The notes beneath the pieces were generated by a model. That model made no database searches. It was not told the DNA's origin and saw only the letters and a program-made list of their open reading frames with translations. A stretch of 6,243 nt of DNA from Solirubrobacteraceae bacterium (GTDB lineage: Bacteria; Actinomycetota; Thermoleophilia; Solirubrobacterales; Solirubrobacteraceae). The translations under genes and the position numbers were made by a program. How positions within the stretch are numbered: position 1 is the first letter of the stretch; each line of letters begins with the position of its first letter. The stretch is from contig JAICUS010000373.1 in assembly GCA_025935735.1 (NCBI GenBank), positions 1 through 6,243 on the forward strand, given 5' to 3'. Shown piece by piece: positions 1 through 5,775 of this stretch.

Positions 1-1
1 C

Positions 2-592
2 TCACGCGCGTCCCGCCAGCGCCACGAGCGTCGCGTGACGGGTGCGCAGCGTCTCCACCTCGAAGCCCGCCGCGGCGAGCGCGCCCTGCAGCGAGCGGCG
101 GGAGAAGAAGCGCACGTGCTGGCCGAGCGGGTCGAAGTGCGCGTCGAAGCGCGTGAGCGCGACCGCGGTGGCCTGCAGGCGGCCGTGGAACGGCACGGTG
201 AGCAGCAGCCGGCCGCCGGGCCGCAGGACCCGGCGCGCCTCGAGCAGGGCGTGGCCGACGTCCGGGACGTGCTCGAGCACCTCCGAGCACCACACCACGT
301 CGACCTCGCCGTGGCCGAGCGGCAGCGAGCCATCCGGCTCGACCAGCCGCACGTCCGCCCCGGGGACGTTCTCCCGCGCCCGCTCGGCCGCCGCTTCCGC
401 GAGCTCCACACCGACCGGCTCCGCGCCGGCCTCCCGTAGCACCGCCAGAAACCGCCCGGCCCCGCAGCCGAGGTCCAGCACCCGCTCCCCCGCCCGGACC
501 TCCCCGAGCAACAGCGCCCGCCGCTCCGCGAACGCCCACGGCTCCGGATCCCGCGGCGCATCCGCCCAGAACGCCTCATAGAACGCCCGCAC
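2..592 (-). CDS. Class I SAM-dependent methyltransferase, small, Methyltransf_11/23 type
   Basis: A complete protein of about 196 residues that probably transfers a methyl group from S-adenosylmethionine; the acceptor cannot be told. Numbered from the GTG at 592, the SAM-binding loop VLDLGCGAGRF lies at 38-48, the acidic residue ending strand 2 is Glu63 (VGVE), the motif WCSEVLEHVPD is near 101-111, and LRPGGRLLLTVP is near 123-134. These are the usual marks of the Rossmann-fold family, and the length fits a single-domain enzyme. It ends with TGA at 2-4. Start choice: an in-frame TTG at 598 would add two residues, but the only Shine-Dalgarno-like AGGG (602-605) is 3 nt from that TTG and 9 nt from the GTG, so I prefer GTG. 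The gene follows the histidine kinase on the same strand after a repeat element and may be cotranscribed with it. Similar enzymes occur in polysaccharide, quinone and natural-product pathways, so the exact role is open. Confidence 0.9.
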   Translation of the reverse strand: MRAFYEAFWADAPRDPEPWAFAERRALLLGEVRAGERVLDLGCGAGRFLAVLREAGAEPVGVELAEAAAERARENVPGADVRLVEPDGSLPLGHGEVDVVWCSEVLEHVPDVGHALLEARRVLRPGGRLLLTVPFHGRLQATAVALTRFDAHFDPLGQHVRFFSRRSLQGALAAAGFEVETLRTRHATLVALAGRA

Positions 593-602
593 GTCCAACC
601 AC

Positions 603-627
603 CCTAAAGGGGACAGTCCCCTTTAGG
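603..627. repeat. Perfect palindrome, left copy of the repeat
   Basis: Twelve-base arms CCTAAAGGGGAC (603-614) and GTCCCCTTTAGG (616-627) are exact reverse complements around the single base A615. As single-stranded DNA or RNA this would fold into a stem of about 10 bp. It lies 10 bp upstream of the chosen methyltransferase start and its outer edge contributes to the AGGG Shine-Dalgarno-like sequence. There is no T-run following the stem in the minus-strand direction, so it is not a canonical rho-independent terminator, though it could pause or protect the transcript. Confidence 0.85.
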
Positions 628-671
628 TAAACGGCCCTGCATTCGAGCGGTTTCCGCGATCGGCGCGAACG

Positions 672-694
672 TAAAGGGGACAGTCCCTTTCAGG
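672..694. repeat. Imperfect palindrome, right copy of the repeat
   Basis: This copy matches the left one over TAAAGGGGACAGTCCC (672-687) and then diverges: it has one C fewer before TTT, and a C inserted before AGG. The inner stem GGGGAC/GTCCC is therefore shorter, with a mismatch at 676/688. The final bases TTTCAGG contain the reverse complement of the kinase stop codon TGA (690-692), so the repeat overlaps the end of the kinase gene. Confidence 0.8.
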
Positions 695-1709
695 CGCTGT
701 TCAACCGGGGGAGCTCGACGATGATGCGGCAGCCGTGGGGCTCGCGGGGGCGGATGGCGATGGTCCCGCCGTGGGCGTCGACGATCCAGCGGGAGATGGC
801 CAGGCCGAGGCCGGTGCCGCCGTCGCGGGCCGCGCGGGCGGCGTCGACGCGGTGGAAGCGCTCGAACACGCGGTCCGCCTCCTCGGCCGGGATGCCCGGG
901 CCCTCGTCGGCCACCTCGATCGTGGTCACGCCCTCGGTCGCAGCGTGCGCGGACAGCCAGACGCGGCCGTCGGCCGGGGAGTGGCGGACGGCGTTGTCGA
1001 GCAGGTTGGCCACCACCTGGTGCATCCGCTCGGGGTCGCCGACCGCGCGCAGGTCGCCCGGCTGGACGTCGACGCGCAGCCAGACGGGGTGGGAGACGAA
1101 CGCCTCGCCCAGCTCGCACTCGCGGGTGGCCTGCTCGAGCAGCGGCCGGACCGGGAACGGCGCCGGCCGCAGCGCCAGCACGCCGCTCTCCAGCCGCGAG
1201 AGGTCGAGCAGCTGCTCCACCAGCCGGCCGAGGCGCTCGGTCTGCAGCAGCGCCGTGCGCAGCGCGGCGGGCGAGGGCGGCGAGACGCCGTCGGCCAGGT
1301 TCTCCAAGAGCGCCTGCAACGCTCCCAATGGCGTCCGCAGCTCGTGCGAGACGTTGGCCACCAGCTCGCGCCGCACCCGGTCGACGTCGGCCAGCTCGGC
1401 CGCCATCGCGTTGAACGCCCGGGCCAGGTCGCCCACCTCGTCGCGCGAGGTCGCCCGCACCCGGCGCCCGTAGTCGCCCCGGGCCATCGCCGACGCCGCC
1501 GCGGCCATCTCCCGCAGCGGCGAGGTCATCCCGCGGGCCAGGAACTGCACCATGGCCAGCCCGAGCACGGCGCTCGCCACCGTGCGCACCAGCAACGGGA
1601 CGCCCGCATGCCGGCCCGCCCACATGGCGAGCACGGTCACCGCGACCGTGGCGAGGATGACCACACCGAGCTTGACCTTGATCGCGCCGAGGCGGTCGAG
1701 CGGCCTCAC
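690..1709 (-). CDS. Two-component sensor histidine kinase, HAMP/HisKA/HATPase, short sensor loop
   Basis: A membrane kinase of 339 residues that autophosphorylates on histidine and should phosphorylate the regulator encoded just upstream. From the GTG at 1709: first membrane helix about 13-31, a loop of only about 11 residues, second helix about 43-58, HAMP about 59-110, and the HisKA H-box NVSHELRTPL with His122. The ATPase domain follows: N-box with Asn235 and Asn239 (VVANLLDNAV), G1 box DEGPGIP at 268-274, F-box FERF at 282-285, G2 box GGTGLGL at 297-303. All catalytic boxes look intact. The start is well supported: GTGA overlaps the regulator stop and GGAGG (1717-1721) sits 7 nt upstream, implying translational coupling. 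Longer in-frame starts inside the regulator gene would add an unlikely Arg-rich leader. The stop codon lies within the edge of the adjoining repeat. The signal sensed is not evident; specific homology to a named kinase is not claimed. Confidence 0.95.
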   Translation of the reverse strand: MRPLDRLGAIKVKLGVVILATVAVTVLAMWAGRHAGVPLLVRTVASAVLGLAMVQFLARGMTSPLREMAAAASAMARGDYGRRVRATSRDEVGDLARAFNAMAAELADVDRVRRELVANVSHELRTPLGALQALLENLADGVSPPSPAALRTALLQTERLGRLVEQLLDLSRLESGVLALRPAPFPVRPLLEQATRECELGEAFVSHPVWLRVDVQPGDLRAVGDPERMHQVVANLLDNAVRHSPADGRVWLSAHAATEGVTTIEVADEGPGIPAEEADRVFERFHRVDAARAARDGGTGLGLAISRWIVDAHGGTIAIRPREPHGCRIIVELPRLNSA

Positions 1710-2380
1710 GCCGGCGCCTCCAGCGCGTAGCCCACGCCGTGGACGGTGCGCACCAGGTCGGCGCCCAGCTTGCGCCGCAGCCCGCGCACGTGCGAGTCGA
1801 CCGTGCGCTGCCCGGAGCCGTCGCGCCAGCCCCACACCTCGGCCAGCAGCTGGTCGCGCGAGAACACCGCGCCCGGCCGCCGGGCCAGCAGCGCCAACAG
1901 GTCGAACTCGGTCGGAGTGAGGTGCACGACCTCACCCTCCAGCCGCACCCGTCGCGCCTCCGGGTCGATCATCAGCGGCCCCAGCCGCAGCGCCTCGCCC
2001 GCCGGCGCCGGCCGGCGCTCCACCCGCCGCAGCAGCGCCCGCACGCGCGCCACGAGCTCCCGCGGCGAGAACGGCTTGGTCACGTAGTCGTCCGCGCCCA
2101 CGCCGAGTCCCACGAGCACGTCGGTCTCCTCGTCGCGCGCGGTGAGCATCAGGACCGGAACCGGCCGGTCGCGCTGCACCCGCCGGCAGACCTCGAGCCC
2201 GTCCAGCCCCGGCAGCATCAGGTCGAGCACGACGAGGTCGGGCCGCAGCCGGTCGCACAGGGCCACGCCGTCCACGCCGTCGTGTGCCACCTCGACCGCG
2301 AAGCCCTCGGCGCGCAGCCGCGCGGCCACGGCGTCCGCGATCACGACCTCGTCCTCGATGACGCAGATCAGCTGACCCAC
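1706..2380 (-). CDS. OmpR/PhoB-family response regulator
   Basis: A cytoplasmic DNA-binding regulator of 224 residues, the usual length for the family. The receiver domain (about 3-120) has the acidic pocket Glu9-Asp10, phosphoacceptor Asp53 in VVLDLMLPGLDG, Thr80 in LMLTA and Lys102 in YVTKPF. The winged-helix effector domain (about 128-222) shows LTPTEFDLLALL, the recognition-helix region RTVDSHVRGLRRKLG and the C-terminal hairpin RTVHGVGYAL. The GTG at 2380 is the first sensible start: the receiver fold begins two residues later, and sequence upstream in frame runs antisense through the divergent hydrolase gene. No good Shine-Dalgarno is seen; a weak CACACT 7 nt upstream might be a -10 of a leaderless promoter. 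Its stop overlaps the kinase start, so the pair is one operon and almost certainly cognate partners. The target genes are not identifiable from the sequence; autoregulation through the divergent gap (2381-2446) is possible but I see no clear direct-repeat operator there. Confidence 0.95.
   Translation of the reverse strand: MGQLICVIEDEVVIADAVAARLRAEGFAVEVAHDGVDGVALCDRLRPDLVVLDLMLPGLDGLEVCRRVQRDRPVPVLMLTARDEETDVLVGLGVGADDYVTKPFSPRELVARVRALLRRVERRPAPAGEALRLGPLMIDPEARRVRLEGEVVHLTPTEFDLLALLARRPGAVFSRDQLLAEVWGWRDGSGQRTVDSHVRGLRRKLGADLVRTVHGVGYALEAPA
1717..1721 (-). promoter_or_regulatory. Shine-Dalgarno sequence of the histidine kinase
   Basis: GGAGG on the minus strand lies 7 nt before the GTG at 1709, inside the last codons of the response regulator gene. 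It fixes the kinase start and supports coupled translation across the GTGA overlap. It is the strongest ribosome binding site in the window. Confidence 0.8.
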
Positions 2381-2432
2381 GCCGCCGAGTGTGCCACCGG
2401 CGTGTGAGTGCGAAGGGCGGATGTTGTGTCGG

Positions 2433-2438
2433 TACCGT
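2433..2438 (+). promoter_or_regulatory. Candidate -10 box (TACCGT) for a leaderless hydrolase transcript
   Basis: TACCGT fits the actinobacterial TANNNT pattern and ends 8 nt before the GTG at 2447, the spacing expected if transcription starts at or next to the start codon. No purine-rich ribosome binding site precedes that GTG. No clear -35 is seen. The call is inferred from spacing and pattern only. Confidence 0.45.
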
Positions 2439-2446
2439 GCAGACCC

Positions 2447-3202
2447 GTGCACCTCACCCTCGTCCGCCACGCCACCCTCAGCGTCCGCGCCGCCGGGCTG
2501 CGCCTGCTCGTCGACCCGCAGCTCGACCCCAAGGGCGCGCGCGAGGGCGTCCCGGGCACGCCCAACCCGCGCCCCACTCCGCTCGTCGACCTGCCCGAGC
2601 CGCCCGAGGCGGTGGTCGACTCGGTCGACGCCGTCGTGGTCACCCATCTGCACGGCGACCACTTCGACGCCACCGCGAAGCGGCTGCTCCCCCGGGACAC
2701 GCCGCTCGTCTGCCAGCCGCCGGACGCCGAGGCGCTGCGCGGCGAGGGCTTCACCGACGTCCGCCCCGTCGAGGATGAGCTCACGCTGGGCGGCATCGCC
2801 ATCGCCCGCACCGGCGGCGAGCACGGCCGCGGCGAGATCGGCGCCAAGATGGCCCCGGTCAGCGGCTTCGTGCTGAAGGCGAAGGACGAGCCCACGCTCT
2901 ACATCGCCGGCGACACGATCCTGTGCGACGCGGTGCGCGAGGCGGTCGCGACCCACCGCCCCGACGCGATCGTGGTCAACGCAGGGGCGGCGCAGTTCCT
3001 CGAGGGCGGCCCGATCGTCATGGACGACGACGACGTCGTCGCGCTGGCGAACGAGACCGGCGCGCTGATCGTCGCCGTCCACTTCGAGACCGTCTCGCAC
3101 AGCACGCAGACCCGCGCCGACCTGCACGAGCGCCTGCGCGCCGAGGGCCTGACCGGCCGCGTCGCCGTCCCGGAGGACGGCAGCGAGGTCCCGCTGGGCT
3201 AG
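2447..3202 (+). CDS. UlaG-like metallo-beta-lactamase-fold hydrolase
   Basis: A soluble 251-residue metallohydrolase; no signal peptide or membrane segment is visible. From the GTG at 2447, the N-terminal strand VHLTLVRHATLSVRAAGLRLLVDP is typical of the UlaG-like/Lactamase_B_2 branch. The metal-binding motif THLHGDHFD gives His67, His69, Asp71 and His72; His126 (GGEHG), Asp156 (YIAGDT) and His212 (AVHFE) are good candidates for the remaining ligands, so a two-metal site appears complete. Known relatives include L-ascorbate-6-phosphate lactonase and many uncharacterised hydrolases, so the substrate is unknown. An upstream in-frame GTG at 2408 would add 13 residues of poor character, and the short form starts directly with the family's first strand. 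It is divergent from the response regulator (66-bp gap) and convergent with the sugar transferase, whose stop codon is only 3 bp away, so it is probably transcribed alone. Confidence 0.88.
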   Translation: MHLTLVRHATLSVRAAGLRLLVDPQLDPKGAREGVPGTPNPRPTPLVDLPEPPEAVVDSVDAVVVTHLHGDHFDATAKRLLPRDTPLVCQPPDAEALRGEGFTDVRPVEDELTLGGIAIARTGGEHGRGEIGAKMAPVSGFVLKAKDEPTLYIAGDTILCDAVREAVATHRPDAIVVNAGAAQFLEGGPIVMDDDDVVALANETGALIVAVHFETVSHSTQTRADLHERLRAEGLTGRVAVPEDGSEVPLG

Positions 3203-3211
3203 AAGCTAGAA
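3198..3211. repeat. Tandem 7-bp repeat carrying both convergent stop codons
   Basis: GCTAGAA is repeated directly at 3198-3204 and 3205-3211. The first copy holds the TAG stop of the hydrolase (3200-3202, plus). The second holds the TAG stop of the sugar transferase (3206-3208, minus). No room is left for a terminator between the two genes, and no strong hairpin with a T-run is obvious here. Confidence 0.7.
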
Positions 3212-4729
3212 GGCCCCGCGCCGCGACAGCACGGCGGGGATCGTCTTGAGCAGGATCGCCAGGTCGAGCCCGACCGACCAGCGCTCCAGATAGAGGAAGT
3301 CGAGCCGCACCAGATCGTCGAAGTCGAGCTCCGAGCGGCCCGACACCTGCCACAGCCCGGTCATCCCCGGCAGCACCAGATAGCGCTTCTTGTGCCAGTC
3401 CTCGAGCTGCTCGAAGTCGCGCTCGGGCAGCGGGCGCGGCCCGACGAGCGACATCTGCCCGCGCACGACGTTGACCAGCTGCGGCAGCTCGTCGAGCGAG
3501 TAGCGGCGCAGCAGCCGCCCGACCGGCGTCAGCCGCGGGTCGCGCTTGATCTTGAACAGCGCCCCCGACGCCTCGTTCAAAGACTCCAGGTCGGCCTGGC
3601 GCTGGTCGGCGTCGGTGTACATCGTGCGGAACTTGAAGCAGGCGAACGCCGTGCCGCCGATCCCCGGGCGCGAGGAGCGGTAGATCACCGGCCCGCGCGA
3701 GGACAGCCGCACGAGCAGCGCGCACACCGCCAGCAGCGGCGAGAGCACGACGAGCAGGAACGTCGCCACGGCGATGTCGAACGTGCGCTTGACCACGAAG
3801 TCGAAGCCGTCGAACACCGGCGGGCGCAGCTCGAACAGCGGCACCGACGACCCCGGGACGAACTCGGCCCGCTGCACCAGGATCTCCATCGTCGAGGGCG
3901 CCACGCGCACGGTCACGCCCCGCTGGTGGCACGTGTCGACCAGGTCGACCGCGCGCTCCTGCGGGAAGTCCGGGTCGGCGATGATCACCTCCTGCACGCG
4001 GTAGACGTCGAGGACGCGGGCCATGTCCTCGATCCGCCCGAGCGAGCGCAGGCCGTTGTCCGGCCGCGGCGTGAGCGAGATGAAGCCGACCATCTCCACC
4101 GGCGCGTGGACCTCGTCGGTCAGCGCGTGCGCCACGTCCTCGATGTGCCGGCCGGAGCCCACCAGCACCGCCCGGCGGCGGTAGCCGGCCGCGCGCAGCA
4201 GCGCGCCGGTCAGTTGCTCGTAGCCCCAGCGGGTCAGGCCGATGAACAGCACGGCGAAGGCGAACGTGCCGTAGAAGATGTAGTAGCTCGAGAACTCCTC
4301 GCCGTTGACCACCGCGAAGATCAGCGCCACCACGGTCGTCTCGAACAGCGAGGAGACGATGCGCGAGAGCCCGGGGCGCTGGGCGCGCTCGGCGTACAGG
4401 CCGGAGCGGGCGAACAGCAGCACGGTGACCAGATAGGCGAAGGCGACCGTGTGGCGGGCCGTCTCCAGGGACTCGTGCCACGCCCACTGGTGCTCGCGCA
4501 CGACCGCCTTGAACATCAGCGCGACCATCAGCGCGGCCAGCAGGCAGATGAAGTCGAGCGTCAGCAGCGACCCCACGCGGGTGGCCCGGCGCAGCGTCTC
4601 CCAGCGCAGCAGGAACGACAGGGCGGGCGGGCGCTTGCGGCGGACGTCGATCGGCGGCAGCACCAGCGGGCCCTCGCTCGCGGGCGGAAGCTGTTCGGAC
4701 GTGGGGATGCGGGTCGGGGCGTCAGCCAC
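3206..4729 (-). CDS. Polyprenyl-phosphate sugar-1-phosphate transferase (WbaP/CpsE-like, initiating)
   Basis: An integral membrane enzyme of 507 residues, normal for the long form of this family. It should transfer a sugar phosphate from a nucleotide sugar to undecaprenyl phosphate, the first membrane step of exopolysaccharide, capsule or glycan assembly. Order: a Pro-rich cytoplasmic leader (1-45), hydrophobic helices near 53-74, 93-108, 126-141 and 148-166, a Rossmann-like CoA_binding_3 region (about 186-300, starting AVLVGSGRHIEDV), a hydrophobic segment at about 317-341, then the catalytic bac_transf domain to the end. The catalytic domain shows FKFRTM (365-370), KIKRDPRLTPVGRLLRR (393-409), SLDELPQ with the Asp413-Glu414 pair matching the catalytic dyad known from PglC, SLVGPRP (427-433) and PGMTGLWQVSGR (454-465). 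The GTG at 4729 is the first start after an in-frame TGA at 4748-4750; no good Shine-Dalgarno is visible. It follows the UDP-xylose synthase on the same strand and is likely cotranscribed. Sugar specificity cannot be read from sequence. Confidence 0.93.
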   Translation of the reverse strand: MADAPTRIPTSEQLPPASEGPLVLPPIDVRRKRPPALSFLLRWETLRRATRVGSLLTLDFICLLAALMVALMFKAVVREHQWAWHESLETARHTVAFAYLVTVLLFARSGLYAERAQRPGLSRIVSSLFETTVVALIFAVVNGEEFSSYYIFYGTFAFAVLFIGLTRWGYEQLTGALLRAAGYRRRAVLVGSGRHIEDVAHALTDEVHAPVEMVGFISLTPRPDNGLRSLGRIEDMARVLDVYRVQEVIIADPDFPQERAVDLVDTCHQRGVTVRVAPSTMEILVQRAEFVPGSSVPLFELRPPVFDGFDFVVKRTFDIAVATFLLVVLSPLLAVCALLVRLSSRGPVIYRSSRPGIGGTAFACFKFRTMYTDADQRQADLESLNEASGALFKIKRDPRLTPVGRLLRRYSLDELPQLVNVVRGQMSLVGPRPLPERDFEQLEDWHKKRYLVLPGMTGLWQVSGRSELDFDDLVRLDFLYLERWSVGLDLAILLKTIPAVLSRRGAF

Positions 4730-4785
4730 GAGCGGTTCTATGAGGCTTCAACGTCCGGTCTCATGTGTTTGTCGCGGTCATTCAC

Positions 4786-5730
4786 TCAGCGACTGCCGGT
4801 CAGCGCCTCGACCCCGGCCGCCTCGAGCGTCGCCCGCAGCCCGTCGCGCAGCGACACGGCGGGCTCCCAGCCCAGCAGCTCGCGGGCCAGCGTGATGTCG
4901 GGCCGGCGGACCTGCGGATCGTCCGTGGGCAGCGCCTGGAAGACGACCTCCGAGCGCGCGCCGGTGACCTCGATCACCGTCCGCGCCAGCTCGAGCAGGG
5001 TGAACTCGTCCGGGTTGCCCAGGTTCACCGGCTGGTGGACGCCGGACTCGGCCAGCTTGATCACGCCGTCGATGAGGTCGCTGACGTAGCAGAACGAGCG
5101 GGTCTGGCTGCCGTCGCCGAACACGGTCAGCGGCTTGTCCTGCAGCGCCTGGCGCAGGAACGTGGGGATCGCCCGGCCGTCGTGCGCGCGCATGCGGGCG
5201 CCGTAGGTGTTGAAGATCCGCACGATCGCCGTGTCCACGCCCTGCTGGCGGTGGTAGGCCATGGTCAGCGCCTCGGCGTAGCGCTTGGCCTCGTCGTAGA
5301 CGCCGCGTGGCCCGATCGGGTTCACGTGGCCCCAGTAGGACTCCGCCTGCGGATGCTCCTGCGGGTCGCCGTAGACCTCGGACGTCGACGCGGTCAGGAA
5401 GCGCGCGCGGTGCTGTTTGGCCAGCCCCAGCGCGTGGTGGGTGCCGTAGGAGCCGACCTTGAGCGTGTGCAGCGGCAGCCGCAGGTAGTCGATCGGCGAG
5501 GCGGGCGAGGCGAAGTGGTAGACGAAGTCCACCGGCTCGTCCACGAAGAACGGCTCGGTGATGTCCTGGTGCAGGAAGTGGAAGTCCGGGCCGCGCAGGT
5601 GCGCGATGTTGTCCAGCGACCCCGTGTCGAAGTTGTCGACGCAGATCACGCGATGGCCCTTTGCCAGCAGGGCGTCGCACAGATGTGACCCCAGGAAGCC
5701 GCTGCCGCCGGTCACGAGGCAGGTGGCCAT
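4786..5730 (-). CDS. uxs: UDP-glucuronate decarboxylase (UDP-xylose synthase), extended SDR family
   Basis: A 314-residue cytosolic enzyme that should convert UDP-glucuronate to UDP-xylose using bound NAD. The NAD-binding loop [10 protein letters not shown] lies at 7-16 and the ribose-binding Asp32 in VDNFDTG. The catalytic region has STSEVYGDP with Thr116 and Glu118, and GVYDEAKR with Tyr145 and Lys149 (the YxxxK pair). The stretches [34 protein letters not shown] and [18 protein letters not shown] are signatures of the decarboxylase subgroup and set it apart from GalE-type epimerases and dTDP-glucose dehydratases. The ATG at 5730 is chosen over a GTG at 5760 because TATCCT lies 9 nt before it and the longer form adds an unstructured leader that would run over this promoter. 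A 55-bp gap separates it from the sugar transferase downstream, suggesting one glycan operon. Substrate assignment rests on motifs; a related UDP-sugar would be the main alternative. Confidence 0.92.
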   Translation of the reverse strand: MATCLVTGGSGFLGSHLCDALLAKGHRVICVDNFDTGSLDNIAHLRGPDFHFLHQDITEPFFVDEPVDFVYHFASPASPIDYLRLPLHTLKVGSYGTHHALGLAKQHRARFLTASTSEVYGDPQEHPQAESYWGHVNPIGPRGVYDEAKRYAEALTMAYHRQQGVDTAIVRIFNTYGARMRAHDGRAIPTFLRQALQDKPLTVFGDGSQTRSFCYVSDLIDGVIKLAESGVHQPVNLGNPDEFTLLELARTVIEVTGARSEVVFQALPTDDPQVRRPDITLARELLGWEPAVSLRDGLRATLEAAGVEALTGSR

Positions 5731-5739
5731 GGGCAAGGC

Positions 5740-5745
5740 AGGATA
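5740..5745 (-). promoter_or_regulatory. Candidate -10 box (TATCCT) for the UDP-xylose synthase, leaderless
   Basis: On the minus strand TATCCT matches TANNNT and ends 9 nt before the ATG at 5730. No ribosome binding site is present between them, so a leaderless or nearly leaderless transcript is likely. No convincing -35 is seen at 17-18 bp. Confidence 0.5.
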
Positions 5746-5761
5746 GCCGGGGCGCGCCACT

Positions 5762-5767
5762 TATCAT
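5762..5767 (+). promoter_or_regulatory. Candidate -10 box (TATCAT) for the ferritin gene, leaderless
   Basis: TATCAT matches TANNNT and ends 8 nt before the ATG at 5776, so transcription could begin at the start codon. There is no Shine-Dalgarno sequence. No TTAGG-type iron-box (IdeR/DtxR) palindrome is visible in the 45-bp gap, so iron control is not shown by the sequence. Confidence 0.55.
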
Positions 5768-5775
5768 GCAACGTC

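Larger units (their letters stand above)
603..694. repeat. REP/MITE-like intergenic element with palindromic, mutually inverted ends
   Basis: The gap between the kinase and methyltransferase genes is filled by a unit of about 92 bp. Each end carries a palindrome built on AAAGGGGACAGTCCC. The outer left end reads CCTAAAGGGGAC and the outer right end, on the opposite strand, reads CCTGAAAGGGAC, so the ends are also inverted repeats of one another. The interior (628-671) is 44 bp and has a small GCGG-TTT-CCGC hairpin at 647-657. No transposase is encoded here, so if mobile it depends on a partner elsewhere. The layout resembles paired REP sequences (BIME-like) or a very small MITE. From memory, GGGGACAGTCCCC-type palindromes recur between genes in many bacterial genomes; I cannot check copy number here. 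Confidence 0.72.

Noticed and set aside
603..627. Left palindrome as a rho-independent terminator for the kinase transcript
   Set aside because: The stem is strong, but no T-run follows it on the minus strand; what follows is the methyltransferase start. A repeat is the better explanation.
735..1730. Long plus-strand open frame opposite the histidine kinase
   Set aside because: Low-complexity Arg/His/Gln-rich translation, typical of a shadow frame; the kinase motifs on the minus strand are complete.
604..1935. A minus-strand frame across the kinase and repeat ending in residues such as KGTVPF and KGDCPL
   Set aside because: It is out of frame with the kinase and reads into the palindromic repeats, which give these recurring peptides as an artefact.
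2381..3127. A long minus-strand N-terminal extension of the response regulator through the hydrolase gene
   Set aside because: It runs antisense through the metallohydrolase, whose motifs are intact, and has no receiver-domain relevance. The receiver fold starts right after GTG 2380.
4730..4785. Possible promoter or regulatory hairpin (ATGAG...CTCAT) before the sugar transferase
   Set aside because: The inverted repeat is only 5 bp with a long loop and no TANNNT box at a useful distance was found. Readthrough from uxs explains expression.
3392..5089. A 565-residue plus-strand open frame opposite the sugar transferase and uxs
   Set aside because: Composition is Arg/Gln/His-rich, as expected of the opposite strand of a high-GC gene, with no recognisable motif. 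Both genes on the minus strand are well supported.
5731..5775. Iron-box (IdeR/DtxR-type operator) upstream of ferritin
   Set aside because: Looked for a TTAGG-N-CCTAA-type palindrome and saw none; the only palindrome is GGCGCGCC.
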